Shown here in pieces: positions 10,174 to 22,192 of a stretch of DNA of 64,000 nucleotides. The stretch spans positions 5,146,001 through 5,210,000 of the forward strand of contig JAHRBS010000004.1 in the NCBI GenBank assembly GCA_024305745.1, given 5' to 3'. The position numbers and the translations under genes were made by a program. A model generated the notes under the pieces. The model was not told the DNA's origin. It made no database searches and saw only the letters and a program-made list of their open reading frames with translations. The first letter of the stretch is position 1. Every line of letters starts with the position of its first letter. The stretch comes from Polyporus tsugae (taxonomy: Eukaryota > Basidiomycota > Agaricomycetes > Polyporales > Polyporaceae).

Positions 10174-10378
10174 TGATAAGGTCGGACCACACGCTAGCAA
10201 TAAGCGAAGGACTGGGAGGACTAAAGACCAACTCAAAGCTGGCAACTACCGCAGCTGCCGAGTGGTTTATATATTGTGCTGAAGCCTGCGCACAGACCAG
10301 GTACTTCAGGGTAGGTTGTAGAGGTCATTACAGGTGGTACTACTAGGCGCGCTAGTTCATAAGAGTCATATCGTAACA
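10174..10378 (-). repeat. 5' LTR of gypsy element A
   Basis: This is the partner of 144-348 with the same length and the same TG...CA ends. Transcription of the minus-strand element should begin within it. The bases that would form the primer-binding site (minus strand TAACTTGAAGC) show no TGG start, so priming is unexplained. Confidence 0.92.
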
Positions 10379-12300
10379 AACACCATGTTCTAGGTTAACG
10401 TAGAATACCTACTTCGCTATTCCCCCTTGTCTCCAGGAGATGTGTTACATGCACTGCTACACTGAGAGGATGCGCTGACAACAGTGGCGCATTACATGCA
10501 GGACATCTTCCTTGTGGTAACTTACAACTCACCCCGTTACTAATAATACGGAACAAGTGGATCTAGTGGATGCTATATAGTGACTATTTACCATACCCTT
10601 TCCTCTTACTCTTTCGCTATATACTTTCGGTTTTGGAACCCCACCCGGAGTGGTGGCTGGATCTCCGGACCGTGGCTGGACGCGCCTTCCCCAACAGGCG
10701 CGGGATGAGGATCTAAGTAGTAAGTCTCATTCCAGACAGAGCGCGATGGCCACGCTCAGTCAAACCTAGCCTTCTCTCTCTCTCCTGTGCTCTGCACTCG
10801 GATTGAATGTTTAATGTGCTACTCTCCTGCATCTGGTTTATGCCAGCACACTCCAGGTTCTGGCCTCGATGACTCGCGCGCTCTCTGTTGGCTCAACATT
10901 GCGGTGCAATTGTTCCCTATTTGATACTTCGTCGCATTGCACCGACTGGGGGTGACGCGCAATATGAAGTATGAAAACAAGGGTGGCACCTTATAGAATG
11001 ACTCTCTCAGTATACGGGACCTGTTCAGAATTCGAGGATGACCCCATCTGCATTCCGATCGTGCCGTCACAGCAGGCCAGGGGTCGAAATTCAACTGTGT
11101 CTCAAGACATTTGACGTCAAATTTCCGCTTGGACATCGAAGTACTCAATACAGCCGTCGCACCCGACGTCTCTCTCCATTCTCCACAATCTCCTGCAATC
11201 CATTGGGGACATGGGGACATCTTCTGAGTCAACATATTGTGCCGTCTGGCATCCCGGTACCCACTCTCTTCCTCCCCACTTCCATCTCCCCAGCGGTAGG
11301 TGCATATACTGATCTTCTCCCATGCTATTGCCACAGGTTTCTCAGTGCCGGCCCAGGAGCGCCGACCCCTCGGAGTACCGACCCTTGGTGCCGACCCGGC
11401 CCCCTAGTGCCGATATAACCAACACGTAGAGCCAACTTTTGGGGGGTGGACCGCGAGAGTGGGAGCTGTAGTGCCGAGGCTCCTCTCATTGCCAAGCCAG
11501 TCCATCGCACTCGTGCATATGGCGGGCATAGAGAGGCGCACTGGTGAGTATCTTGTTTTGTCTTGTGGGCTTATGCACTCAAGCGGAAGCCAGGAGGTAG
11601 GCGGTCGCAGGACGGCGGGGTGGGTGGCGAGACCGCGGGCGATGCGGGCAGCGGATTGGGGCAACCTGGCATACTGCGGGAAGAAAATACAGTGATTTTT
11701 AATGTGTCGGACAGCGGAGAAATAAATGTATGGAACATTGAATTTCACTGTGGGAAACAGCGATTTTACATAGCTGTTGAAAGCCATTAATATTGTGCCC
11801 AACAGCGAAGTGTCAAATACATTGGATAGATTGATCGATAGATATATTCACTGATTATAGTGGCATTGAGGCTGTCTCGGCCAAAGTTGCCACTGCCACT
11901 ATCCTACTAAGGTACGGCTGCTCGAAGTAAGGGTACCGATACAGGGAGTAATGTGCAAGGGAAGCTAAATGATACATGGTCGCCATGAGGTGTGGGGGTA
12001 ATACATGAGAAGACTGGAACAAGAGCACAGTCCGTAAATATAAAGCACTCTATGAACTGAGGGCAAGTTGTAGGGGAAGAGACACTGCTGGGGGGACATT
12101 GTGGGCAGAAGACTAGCAAGCAAACTGATGGGACGGCATGAAGGTAGAGGGGCGGCGCGTCCGTTGGGTTGGTTTAGGGAGGGAGATGCCCTCCAGGGGG
12201 GGTGCAAGTAAGGCTAAAGCAGGACGGAAACCCTGGAGCCGAAATGGTACAGTAAGAGAGAAGGGAGAGGAAAACGGGAAGAGGAAGGGGGAAATCCATG
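10379..12300. other. No convincing gene; short TGCCGA-type repeat at 11341-11416
   Basis: I find no frame with family features or splice structure. At 11341-11416, and again near 11471, there are degenerate copies of a GTGCCGACCC-like unit spaced 15-20 bp apart. The longest minus-strand frame (10819-11334) has no recognisable domain and I do not call it. Confidence 0.5.
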
Positions 12301-12309
12301 GGGAGAAGA

Positions 12310-13500
12310 AGGGGGTTGACTGAGGACTCAAAGCAGTAGGGTGTGATATGCCTCGAAGCGGCCCATTGCGTCCACAAAGTCCAACACTGCTGTTCGAGTC
12401 TTGATGCTCCCAATTGTGTTTTGCAGCATCAGGGGGCCCTTGACGGCCTTGCGAAACGGCAACATGTGAAGAGGAAGTGTGAGACAGTCTCGGGGATGGA
12501 GCAGGTTGGGCAAAGGGGGAAGTCGATGGCGTGGATCCAAGTGAGGAAGGTGTTGAGACCAACGTGGCCGCTGCGTAGCTGCGAGAGGATACTGCACTGC
12601 TGGTGGGAGAGGCCACGGTAGAGCTTGAGTACCACCGGGCCTGGTGGCGTGCTATCGACGACCCGCGCAATGTGACATCCCTGGGGCAAAGCCTCCCACA
12701 CTGACTTCCACTCCGCATATAGACGCTCTTTGTACTGCTTCTGGAGGACCTTGGGCTCCGTTCGCAAGTTGTGTAAGACGTCGAGGATTGGGCGGGGGAG
12801 GTCTAACAACTCAAACCCCGCCACCGCCGCCTTTGCATCATCGCGTGCCTGACACCACAGATGGTCATGATCGCCACCACCGCAGAGAGGTGCCCAGACA
12901 ACTCGAAGATGAAGGGAGGGGCAGGAACAGCGCTTTATGGTGGTGAGCCTCTCCAGGAAGAGCCTGATGAGGGGGTGGTCTGGACGGGAGGTGAGAGCAG
13001 TGACCGCCGCGCGATCTGGGATGAGAATGCTAATGCGGGTGGCTCGAGGGCAGCCCATAGTGACACACAAGGCAAGTGTCATCGCCGTGAGTATGCCGTT
13101 GTATACCTGCCGGAGTGCGGCGGGCCCGAGGAATACCCAACGGGAGACGCGTCCGCCATCACATCTGACGGCCACTGCTGCTGCACCTAACTTGGAGTCC
13201 GAGACGCACCTGTGTGTAAAGACGCACATATCCCGACCCCGCAACACCTCAGTCGCGCGGGACTTTGCCTCCTCCTTGGTGTCAGCAATTACGAGCTCGA
13301 ATGGCGACTCACCAGTGGATGCAAAGGATGATGCATGGCCGACCATCTCGACTTGGCAAAGATCCGGGAAGCAGTGGAAAAGTTCATGCAGAGGAGAGTG
13401 GTGGAAGCGAGGATAGCGGGACGTGCAGCGCTTGACTGCCTTGTGGAGGGGGTGGGGGGAGCGAGGCGAGCCGTGCTGCGGTGCAGTGAGCAGCCTGGTT
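12310..13500 (-). pseudogene. 3'-terminal fragment of a non-LTR retrotransposon (RNase H and zinc knuckle)
   Basis: The minus strand encodes the end of a LINE ORF2. It starts in HPLHKAVKRC and HSPLHELFHCFPD, then has an RNase H-like domain (VFTHRCVSDSKLGAAAVAV, then YNGILTAMTLAL) and a terminal zinc knuckle (CPTCSIPETVSHFLFTC). After a frameshift near 12430 it ends in AMGRFEAYHTLLL. The RNase H active site is degraded: the expected TDGS reads THRC. Endonuclease and RT are absent, so this is a 5'-truncated dead copy. It belongs to a different LINE lineage from the large one at 35.6-48.7 kb, whose RNase H and knuckle sequences are unlike it. Confidence 0.82.
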
Positions 13501-14175
13501 CAGGCGCAGCTCAACGGGAAGGAGGTCGGTGTGGTAGTTGTAGGTTTGGAGCAAGCCCCTTGCTCCAGTGCTCGCGCACCTTCACAGGACGGTGTGCCAC
13601 AGACGACCACTTTCTTCCTCCCACCACCATGCAGACAAGCCGTGCAGCAACTTGGAGCTCGAGTTGCCAGGTGTTGGGTTTGAATGGAAGCTTGAGCTTT
13701 GCTTTTCAGTCTGTTGGTGAGTACGGCAGGTTGGCTGAATGGCTTTGTGCCCTAAAAGCTCTGCTGCAACTTCCAGTGGCGCGTGGCGGGGGAGTGGGAA
13801 AGTGGAGGCGAGAGAAGTGGATTGCAGGAGGGGTTCTGGGAACTGGCAGCGAGTGAAGAGGACTGCGTCCAGGGATCCATTATATTCAAAGGGGCACGCA
13901 AGAAGCAGAGCCGTCCATGGAGCAGGGCACATCACAGGCGGCTAGCTCAGGCCGTGGAGCACTGGCATGTCAGCTTGGGTCGCATCCGTGGCGAGCGAGG
14001 CCGAAAGCGCGACAACGGGACGTCATGTCCCACACGCTCGCTAAAAGGCATTGCATTGCCAGCCGCATGTGTGCTGACTTGGGAGAGGATGAAGTGGACC
14101 ATTGTTTCAGTCTGAGTTGGAGGATTAGCTGTCCGGCGCAGAGATCCTCATATTTTTGAACTTGGTACTGGGTCA
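13501..14175. other. No gene seen
   Basis: Open frames here are short and lack recognisable features. The GC-rich stretch may be flank of the LINE fragment. Confidence 0.45.
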
Positions 14176-15527
14176 TTATGCATTATAGTCCACTACATCA
14201 AATATACAGCGATCGCACTTCTCCCCATATATCCACCGTCTGTTCAGTTCAGGCTCGAGAAGGCGTACCCGGAAATATCTCCCTGTCCCCGCCAACTCAG
14301 AGTCATGATGGTCCGCTTGGCAACGATACAAAACAGTGTGTCCCTTTTCCACCTTCCGAAACTGAGGAGTTTGGTTGCAGCATCGTAATTCTTCTCCGTT
14401 TGGATGACTGCGAAGATGAGCAATGCGAATGCGGTAAACACACTTGTTTATCGCCATGAAGACCAGCGTATGATACAGAACTGGAACAGTGGCTGCTCTG
14501 TAGAACGCGTGGATGACCTTCTCCTGGCCGAAAATGCTGAGGTACAGAATGTTGGTGATAAACTGATTGGATATGAGGACGGGGTCAAGGGATGGAGCGC
14601 CAAAAGCAAAAACTGAGCCAAAGCGATCGCTGAAACCAGAGAATATCAGATATGTTAGCACAGCACGGCGCAACAGCATGTCTCACTTGGCGTTGGCAAT
14701 CTCGCAGAGAGCGTGCTTCACAAGGCCACCACAGCATGGTATGAAAAGCATACTCTGATGTACAGACGAGAATAGTATCCCATGGCAAATAGTATTGATC
14801 ATCTGCAGAAGACGTCAGCCCACGTCCTGGCGGCAATAGACACACAGAGCGTACAGCATCCAGAGTGGCCACTTTCTCCGGTTTATATAAGAGCCCGCCA
14901 TCGGAGGGCCTGGCATGCGTATTGAGCATCATGACCAAGTTGACAGAGTTTGACTGCCACACGCTACAAAGATCATTGGATAGACAGGTGTTCAATGGTG
15001 CAACTTCGAAAAGGAGGAACTGCTCACTTCACGAATGTAGCTAATTTCATACAACACACCTCAAGAGCCGCACAAGATGTGTTGTCGCCGATGTGTGAGA
15101 AGCCATACCGCAAAACCAATATGTCATCCTCCTGTCCTATAATCAGTTATTGATAGCTCCAATTCCACTCAATATACTCACCCTTGCGACGAAATGTGAT
15201 CGCACAGTGCCCTCGATGCTGTCGCATGCGATCTCTAATGGGTTGATGGTCGCATTTTCCTTGTAGTATAGCAAGAAGAGCACCAGAGGTGAGGAACTCA
15301 AGCCTGCCCTACACCCGCTCCTAGAATGGGGTGGGCAACCGTACTGTCTGAAAGTTAGCAACAACGAGGACTATAAAGAGCCGGCCATAACACACCGGAA
15401 GATCCGTTCCAGCAACTTCATAGCAAGTGGGGCAGACCCACTTCTCGGCAAAGGGAAAACACGCATCTTCAAAACCAAGCCCCATCATGGAACCAGCAAC
15501 CGCCCAGCATACAACACAAGTAGACAC
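14176..15527 (-). CDS. Possible intron-containing membrane protein gene (doubtful)
   Basis: Several minus-strand segments look coding and could be exons of one gene. One is 15527-15321 (WAVAGSMMGLGFEDACFPF). Another is about 15299-15180 (LEFLTSGALLAILQGKCDHQ), followed by a GTGAGT donor and a TTATAG acceptor, then QEDDILVLRYGFSHIGDN. A hydrophobic stretch follows at 14679-14250. I cannot join them into a single frame with certainty, and I recognise no family. It may equally be a decayed gene. Exact exon limits and start are not supported. Confidence 0.25.
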
Positions 15528-16881
15528 TAGTCCACCTTGGTGACAAAAAAAGCATTCCTAGCACGAGATAATCAGAGTCTTGTCGACCAGCTCCGAAAAC
15601 AGTGAACGTATGGTAAATCTCTTTTGCGGAGCGGTATCCCCCACAGTCTTCTGACCTGTTTTGTAAGGGGCAGCTGTGCTAGGTGCAAACTTAGATAGCA
15701 CTTCAATTGGGTTAAATATGCTGCTACCGGGGCAGAGGGGAAGTAACGCTTACCGCTGGCAGGACAGGAACTAACCAGGCTTCCACGTGAGCTGTAGACA
15801 ATGTGTGCCTCCCTAGAGAGACCATGGCAATGAGGGGATTTTCGAGTCGATACCTGGCTGAGAGTCGTTATCCTAGCCTTTACTTGCAATCTTGTCAATA
15901 CTGTTCTGGAGGACGCTTCCTTCCTCGGCTCCTCTACGATTAAACCGCTGGGACAAAGCCCACCCACAGTCGGACGGCGATGCTCCTGCCGCTGACCGGA
16001 AGGGATATCTCTCGATGACGTGGTTAACGTTGAAACTGCGCTAGCGGGCTGGACCTTGAAACTAGATGAGGAAGCTGGCCCACCTACAGTCCAAATGTGA
16101 GATTCCTGCATACACAAACTCGCATTGCCCCTACGAGGCGTAACACTGACCAGATGATGAGATCGATAATGTGGTCAAGGTGGTTATTGAATGGGAGTTT
16201 GGAGAGTCAGGCCGTGTGTGGGCGGTGGGAACGGGGTAAAGGTGAAATCTGGGGGACGGCGCCATGGCGTACGCATGTTCGCAATGCGTGCAAGGAGTTC
16301 TGTCCTTTAAGTGGCTCAACAAGGTGCCGATGCCATAAATAGTCTGCCAAATCGCGCTAGGTTTGCGGCTTCAGCCGCAGTGACTCAGCCGCCTAGATAA
16401 GGGAATGCTCACCCTAGAAGGAGGCGACAAGCACGACCATACGATGTCCCAGCATTGTGGCCATGTCGATGTAGACCGCGCGGTCGTAAGAATTCCTAGA
16501 AGACTGCCCAATACAATGAATGCTAGATAGGCCCCATCGCCTGGGTGCCCGGCATGAGTCCTCATGATGTCGGCCTCAGTGAGGCCCTTGTGTTGCCCTT
16601 GTGTCGTGATACGTGTTTTTGCCATGAAGCATTTTGGGTGACCGAGAGTCGGTGTGTACGGAGGGTAGTGGAACATTGTGCCAACGTATAGGTCTGGTTG
16701 TGCTACGACATAGCCTCCTTTGGACGTGCACATCACTCCTGCATCAAGGGGACAGATAGTCGGGTTGTCAACTTGGGGAAACTTTGCAGAATACCAGTGA
16801 TACGCTTGATTCGTGGCCGGTTGTCAAACCCGCGGGTATCATTGGTCGAGCAGTGCTAGATCCTATGCGGTATGACAGGGA
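15528..16881. other. No gene assigned
   Basis: Minus-strand frames at 15572-16117 and 16371-16736 are open but carry no recognisable domain, splice logic or repeats. Confidence 0.4.
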
Positions 16882-17548
16882 TTGACATCAGTGCAGGACG
16901 TCTGAGCGTACCTCGCGAAGACCAGCCTGTGTCTCTGCTGCTGACGTGCGGCAGTCCGGACTCTGAAACGACAGCGAGGTTGTATCGGATCAGCATGCAA
17001 TGGGATGTGACGAGTGCAAGCACAGAGCTACTAACTTATGCATGTCTAAATTGCATCTGCAAGCCCTGGCGACATGTTTTGGAAGCGGGATAGTATCTTG
17101 ACGGAAGCCTAAGCGAAGGGTGCGGTCCTAGGCGATGTAGTGCAATGCCTTGGATGTTCGCACGTTGGAGTGGTCTGGAGCAGAGCAGAAACGCAATGAC
17201 TGGTGCGGTCCGTGCACGGCGTGGGGGTGGCAAGGGAAGAGCGATGGAAATCAATGCTCATATCCCTGTACGCTGGGGAGCAGCAAAGGAGTGAGTACGT
17301 ACCTTGCTTCATCACCGCTTCGCTCATCACACATTCCCGTCCTTCCTATCCCCCTGCAGTGGTAGGCCACACGTAGACAAGGACGGGAGAGACTTCAGAG
17401 GGGCGACGTCCACGTTGATGGGAGTAATGGCGTAGTACTTACCTTGGACACGAACTCCTTCAAGTCTTCAACGCGGCGCATACCAACCTTGGCCGCAGCA
17501 TCATAACAAGCATATGGCGTTGATCAGCACAGATCGAGTCAGATCGAC
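16882..17548 (+). repeat. 667-bp repeat, copy 1 (copy 2 at 53285-53951)
   Basis: The segment is colinear and gap-free with 53285-53951. I count about a dozen differences, all transitions and almost all at CpG sites. It covers the 3' region of the minus-strand hypothetical gene that follows, including a coding-looking exon (YDAAAKVGMRRVEDLKEFVSK, minus strand). Its right edge falls inside an intron of that gene. Confidence 0.93.
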
Positions 17549-19473
17549 TCTGGATCGGCTTACCTGTAGTCGTACAACTCCTCGGGGTTGAACGGCCAAA
17601 GCCGCTCCAGCACATGGTAGCTAATCCAGCTACCGATGACCCCGCCCTTGCGGTCGAACACGTACGTCATTCAAGATTGAGCTGTTGGGTTCATGCGCAC
17701 ATAGGGAGGGAAGGAGCAGGAGGGAGGGAACAGAGGCTAGCCGGAACATGGCGGGACGGTCGAGTACATCTGTCAACGCCGCCGAGGCTGTTTGCATGAT
17801 CATTTGGCCTTCTCCGGGAAGCGACGCTCAAGCCCAGCGCTGTAACGATCGAGCAGGGCGAGTATGCACTCAATAGCGGCAGCGACCTTCACGTCCTTGT
17901 TAACGATCTTCCCGACAAAGAGGCTGAAGAGGTACACAACGAGCGCGGAGATGCTCGGGTACGCGTAGACAATGTTGGGCGAGATGTCGTGCCACGTGTT
18001 TAGGCCTTTAGGCTCGACGACCAGCGCAGCGCGTGGATGCTCGCATTGCAGATCCAGGTCACCTGGTGACTGTCGCACCCTTGCAGCACAGGAAGTCGCT
18101 TTGATGTCGTCGTTTTTCATCACTTTATTATTGATGACGTCCTCCCCAAATTGGCGGAGCAACGTAGGGGTCAAGTTCTGCCAAGGAGGGTGACTGACCT
18201 GCGAGAACTCTTTGACGTGCTTGTAGAATGAGTCGGTCTCCTCCGTGTAGGGGTGCCCTTCGTCGTGTATCCGAGCGGCTTGCTCGGATTGATCACCATG
18301 ATCATCTGCAGGAAAATGATAAGTATTCGGTGGTAAAGCATCATTGTCGCAGGCGATGTACCTCCTTAGGGAGGCGATAATGGGATGGTGCGTAGGTGTT
18401 CATCTTCTCGACAGACGGCCTGTGATATGTTAGTCAGTCACATTCCGACATAAGATATTGAGAGATAAAGAAGAAACCACATCTTGTTCCTCTACTCCTC
18501 CAACTCCAACTTGATCTCGTCGCAGGGGTCAAAGCCCTCTTTGGGCTGGATGAGGATACCATTCTGGAAACGGCTGTGTCCAACCATCAAGCACGCCAAG
18601 TCCTGCGGGTCCTGAGGCAATATCACCTGTGTTGTATTTTGGCTCATCTCTATCAGCCTTCACCCCTTTGCGCTCCACTAACCTAGTGGAGCGGGGTTTG
18701 TCTAGCGAAGCAGAAGTCAGGTGTCGGCCGCTATTCTGACATCAGAAATGCTTTACGGACCTTCTCGCCATTAAAGAGCATAAGCTGATGATCGGCATGG
18801 CCGAAAACTCGGAATAGGTAGGGTTCCATTGGGTGCTGCTCCACCAGCTGCAGGTCGCTCGTCAAATAAGCCGGGCGGCCTGAATTGGATACATGAAAGT
18901 CGCCGAGTCCTGGAATACGCGCGTGAGGAAGTGTTCTCGAATCCTCCACCATTAGATCCACGCAGGACACTCACGAACACAACAGGCTGTCCTTCTTGGG
19001 GGATCAGACAGATGTTGACATGTGGCGAGATGTCAAGAGAGAGAGACACTCCAGCTTGTCCATCATCTTCGGGTTCGGGACAAGACAGACAATGGCGCCA
19101 ATCTGGGTGCGTTCATTAGCGACGGATCGCGAACGGCCGCCAATGCAGGCGACCACTTTGCACTCACGTACCATAGAAAGGTAAGAGGGCAATGTCCCCT
19201 GCTGCGAGGCGGTCCCCTATTTGCTCGTTCATCGGTGCACCATCAGTCGGAGTGTCAGATTCATCACTGGAATGCCATAAAGTACCATTGCCCGGAGCGT
19301 CTTGATCCTGGGGATGTGACCCAGAATCCGCCCCGATGCCTATGTCTGTGTGTAAGCTGTGGCTGCAGCTGCTGAAACACGCGGCTCACCTCGATGAAAG
19401 ATGGGACGCCGTAAGTCACTTCGGACTGGGTTGCGACGACCAAGTCGAGGAACACCTCCAGAGTGGGCACCAC
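17430..19473 (-). pseudogene. Multi-exon hypothetical protein gene, probably decayed
   Basis: A chain of minus-strand exon-like blocks separated by short GT-AG introns includes VPTLEVFLDLVVATQSEVTY (19473 down), a block ending IGDRLAAGDIALLPFYGT, GAIVCLVPNPKMMDKLECL, then DISPHVNICLIPQEGQPVVF, and GRPAYLTSDLQLVEQHPMEP ending at a stop at 18731. A second block starts with MSQNTTQVILPQDPQDLACL, continues through TEETDSFYKHVKEFSQ and LTPTLLRQFGEDVINNKVM to a stop at 17800, with MTYVFDRKGGVIGSWISYHV further on. A CT-repeat slip causes one frameshift near 19045. I do not recognise the family; it may be one gene or two. Part of it is duplicated at 53.3 kb. Confidence 0.45.
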
Positions 19474-19953
19474 CAGTCGACCACAGGGCTTGAGCCAGCT
19501 GCAATGGTGCGAGGATGATTTGAGGCACCACTGCTAGCTGCGCTAAGCATCTAAAAGTTGCTGAGTGACGTGGGATTCCCTCAATACAACGTCGGGCGTT
19601 GCGGCTGGCTCAACAGCTGCATGATAAAACAAGTGTCACTTGGAGGGAGAGCACGCTAGTTACGCGCAGCCGCACTGCCACTACCCAATAGGCGCATACC
19701 ATCACTAGGGTCCGGAGATATCTCTAGATGCTCAATTCAATTCTTGTTGTTCGTTTGTTTTGACTCCCGCCATAGTTTCTCTGGGCTACCACTAGTACTG
19801 CTATGCTTGATATGAAGTGCACTGGTTATTCCCATTGGTTCAAATATATTTGTGCGCTCAGTGGACATATTGGCCCTTGCAATGAGAAATGTCCAAACAC
19901 TTTGAAGGAAATGGAAGACGCGGCGAGAAACAATCTCGAGGCCCAACAATGTA

Positions 19954-20590
19954 TAAGGGCCTGTTCGGCAAAAATGTGAGAAGTGGAGGCACCGATGCTT
20001 CGCTCCATATATAGAAAAGATGTAGTCGTAAATTGTCGTGCGGGAATTTGGAGATTTTGCCAAGATATCCGGTGTTCGGATTGCAATAGTGCCGGTTCAA
20101 TGGAAGTTAGCGCCACTCCCCTCCTATATGACCATTATGTGGTGTACTGAAAGCGGCCTGTCAGGTGTACTTGGACAGAATTACAGAAATACATGCAAAT
20201 GAACTGCGTGCATTGCCCGTGCACCTCGCGCACCTCGCGCGCTGCCCGTGCACCCTGTACGATGCATGCGCACCTGCTCGCAACTCATGTGCCGCCCACA
20301 CCCACACCTATCAGCCCCGACCCAGCTCTATTCACACAGCCTGCCGCAATGCATTCCACCTATGCGCTATCTCTTCGAACTTGATAAATTTTGCTTCAGC
20401 TAGTAATAGGGAGGGTTTACATGGCATAATGCCCCCTACAAGCAAACGGAGGGCACGAGCATTCACCGGTGCTGATACCTCCGGAAATAACGGAATCTCC
20501 GTCCCCAAAACCTCTACTTCCACCCGTCGTACGGCACGTGATGAAGCACCGGTGCCTCCACATCTCACATTTTTGCCAAACAGGCCCTAA
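19954..20590. mobile_element. PIF/Harbinger-type non-autonomous element (MITE) with TAA target duplication
   Basis: Terminal inverted repeats of about 46 bp with four or so mismatches start GGGCCTGTT(C/T)GGCAAAAATG at 19957 and, in reverse complement, at 20587. Each is flanked by TAA (19954-19956 and 20588-20590), the 3-bp TWA duplication typical of PIF/Harbinger, whose ends also start GGGCCTGTTTGG-like. The 631-bp body encodes no transposase, so it would have needed one supplied in trans. Confidence 0.8.
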
Positions 20591-22192
20591 GGAGAGAGGC
20601 AGAAGTGTTAACTGTAGTAGATAAGATCAGGATCGAGTGAAGAGGGAGTGAATGGGTAGAGATTGTGATTGAACAGCTGCAGTCGCGGTGCGTCGCATCT
20701 AGGCTTCATTCACCTCGCACGGCCCCTAGCCTGAAGTGCATGCTCCATCATGTCGTGTAGATGTGTCTGACATACACCCCAACAACTGATAGATTCCGTA
20801 CCTGCATCCCTCACTTTCGGCCCCACATCCAACCCCATTACCGCCGCGGCGTTCATCCGGCCCCCACCCACAAGAATGTTCATTGTTTACCCCCGATCCA
20901 CCTGTGCCACCTGAGGATATGTGCCCACCTATCAATAGGACAGAGATGGACGCTTACAGCATGTACCATGAATACACGACCTGGCCGCAGCACGTCCCAG
21001 AGGAAGAAAACCCTCGTGGACTTCCTCAATCAATGATATGATTTTGGCGCCTTTCCCCTCGAAATGGCGGTGAGGGAGAGGTGCTTGGAGCTGTATATTG
21101 TGCAGTCAAGATCATCTCACTACCTTCCCAATGCCACCTTTTCTGTGTGACCGTACCTGAGCCTGTGGGTGCAGAGCAGAAAGTGGGATGTAATTTAATA
21201 GGGAAGTACGTAGCAGGCGCATACCCTCCCATTATCATCGCCCTTCCGTAGTGCCTCCACCAACCAACTACACACTCACAGCAAGCCTTGACTTCACCGC
21301 CTGCGACAATGGTGGATATCTCTACTGAATGACAGCCACCCTTCGGACGTGCAGGACTCAGCAGCCGTCGAATGATGTGCCGCTGCTGGGCAATGAAAAT
21401 GCAACCCTCACAATCGTAGATGACATGATGAGAGGCCTAAGCTAGGTACCTATGTCCTTGATGAAACATCAATTGCCGCTTGACCCTCGGCTACTCCAAG
21501 AATCCTTGACATCTAAATGTGTCTGCTCGACTTCGTCTTCGTGATAGCTGAATGCTTCCTCTGTCGCCTGGGCCTCTTCATTGTGCCCGCAGTAATATTC
21601 ATGGCGACAGCCCCCGAATTCTTCGTGCAAAGCCTCATGCTCCTAACTTATTGTTAACCCTCCCCCATGCGGTGCATGATATGAGACCGCTAATAACTTG
21701 CCTACGAAGCAAATTTCTCGAAAGGGGGGTAATCACGAAGGAATATTGTTGTGACTACTGTCAGATAGCTTGTGGGAACTATTTGGCTCCGCATGAGTGA
21801 ATGATATGGATGTTCTGTCACTGTTGAACGCACCCAGCCCCTACATCGTCGCGCTGTCTCTTATCCATAGTGAGGAGCCCTCATGGTCTTGCAGTCATGA
21901 GATTATGGACCCCGTTCTACGATAATTGTGAGATTTCAGCAATAATCTGTGGTTATCAAGCTCACTTTGTATGGGGAAATCGTGAATGACAGAAGATTCC
22001 GCAGAGAAAATAACAAGGAGTCACTGAGGAGTGATAACGACATGTCGACGCTCGGGTTGTATCATGACAATGCACGTCTAAACATCCTTATATAGTGGCG
22101 TAGCTCGTATCGCCCATGTTATGTCATCACTTGAACTTTCTCGCAATTACTGGGGGAGGATTCCAAATCCGCTGATATTTGGCTATGGTCCC
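20591..22192. other. No gene seen
   Basis: Open frames are short and unrelated to each other. I find no domain, splice pattern or repeat I can support. Confidence 0.45.

Larger units (their letters stand above)
144..10378 (-). mobile_element. Degenerate chromodomain Ty3/gypsy LTR retrotransposon (element A)
   Basis: Two direct 205-bp LTRs (144-348 and 10174-10378), each starting TG and ending CA, bound a minus-strand element with an extra 5' ORF, gag, protease, RT, RNase H, integrase and a C-terminal chromodomain. The order protease-RT-RNaseH-integrase and the chromodomain place it among the chromoviruses. The LTRs differ at about 25 of 205 positions, mostly transitions, so the insertion is old. 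Seven in-frame stops interrupt pol, at 1069, 1150, 2797, 2845, 6293, 6317 and 6446; six are TGA and one is TAA. A 3149-bp two-gene mariner-type element is nested in the RT, and about 50 RT codons are missing at that point. I could not find a matching target-site duplication at the outer ends, nor a convincing tRNA primer site next to the right LTR. Confidence 0.93.

Noticed and set aside
139..10383. Target-site duplication of gypsy A
   Set aside because: The five bases on the left (GCACC) and right (AACAC) do not match; a CACC match needs two unexplained bases, so I do not claim it.
12113..12718. Minus-strand open frame next to the LINE fragment
   Set aside because: It overlaps the true RNase H/knuckle frame in another phase and has no features of its own.
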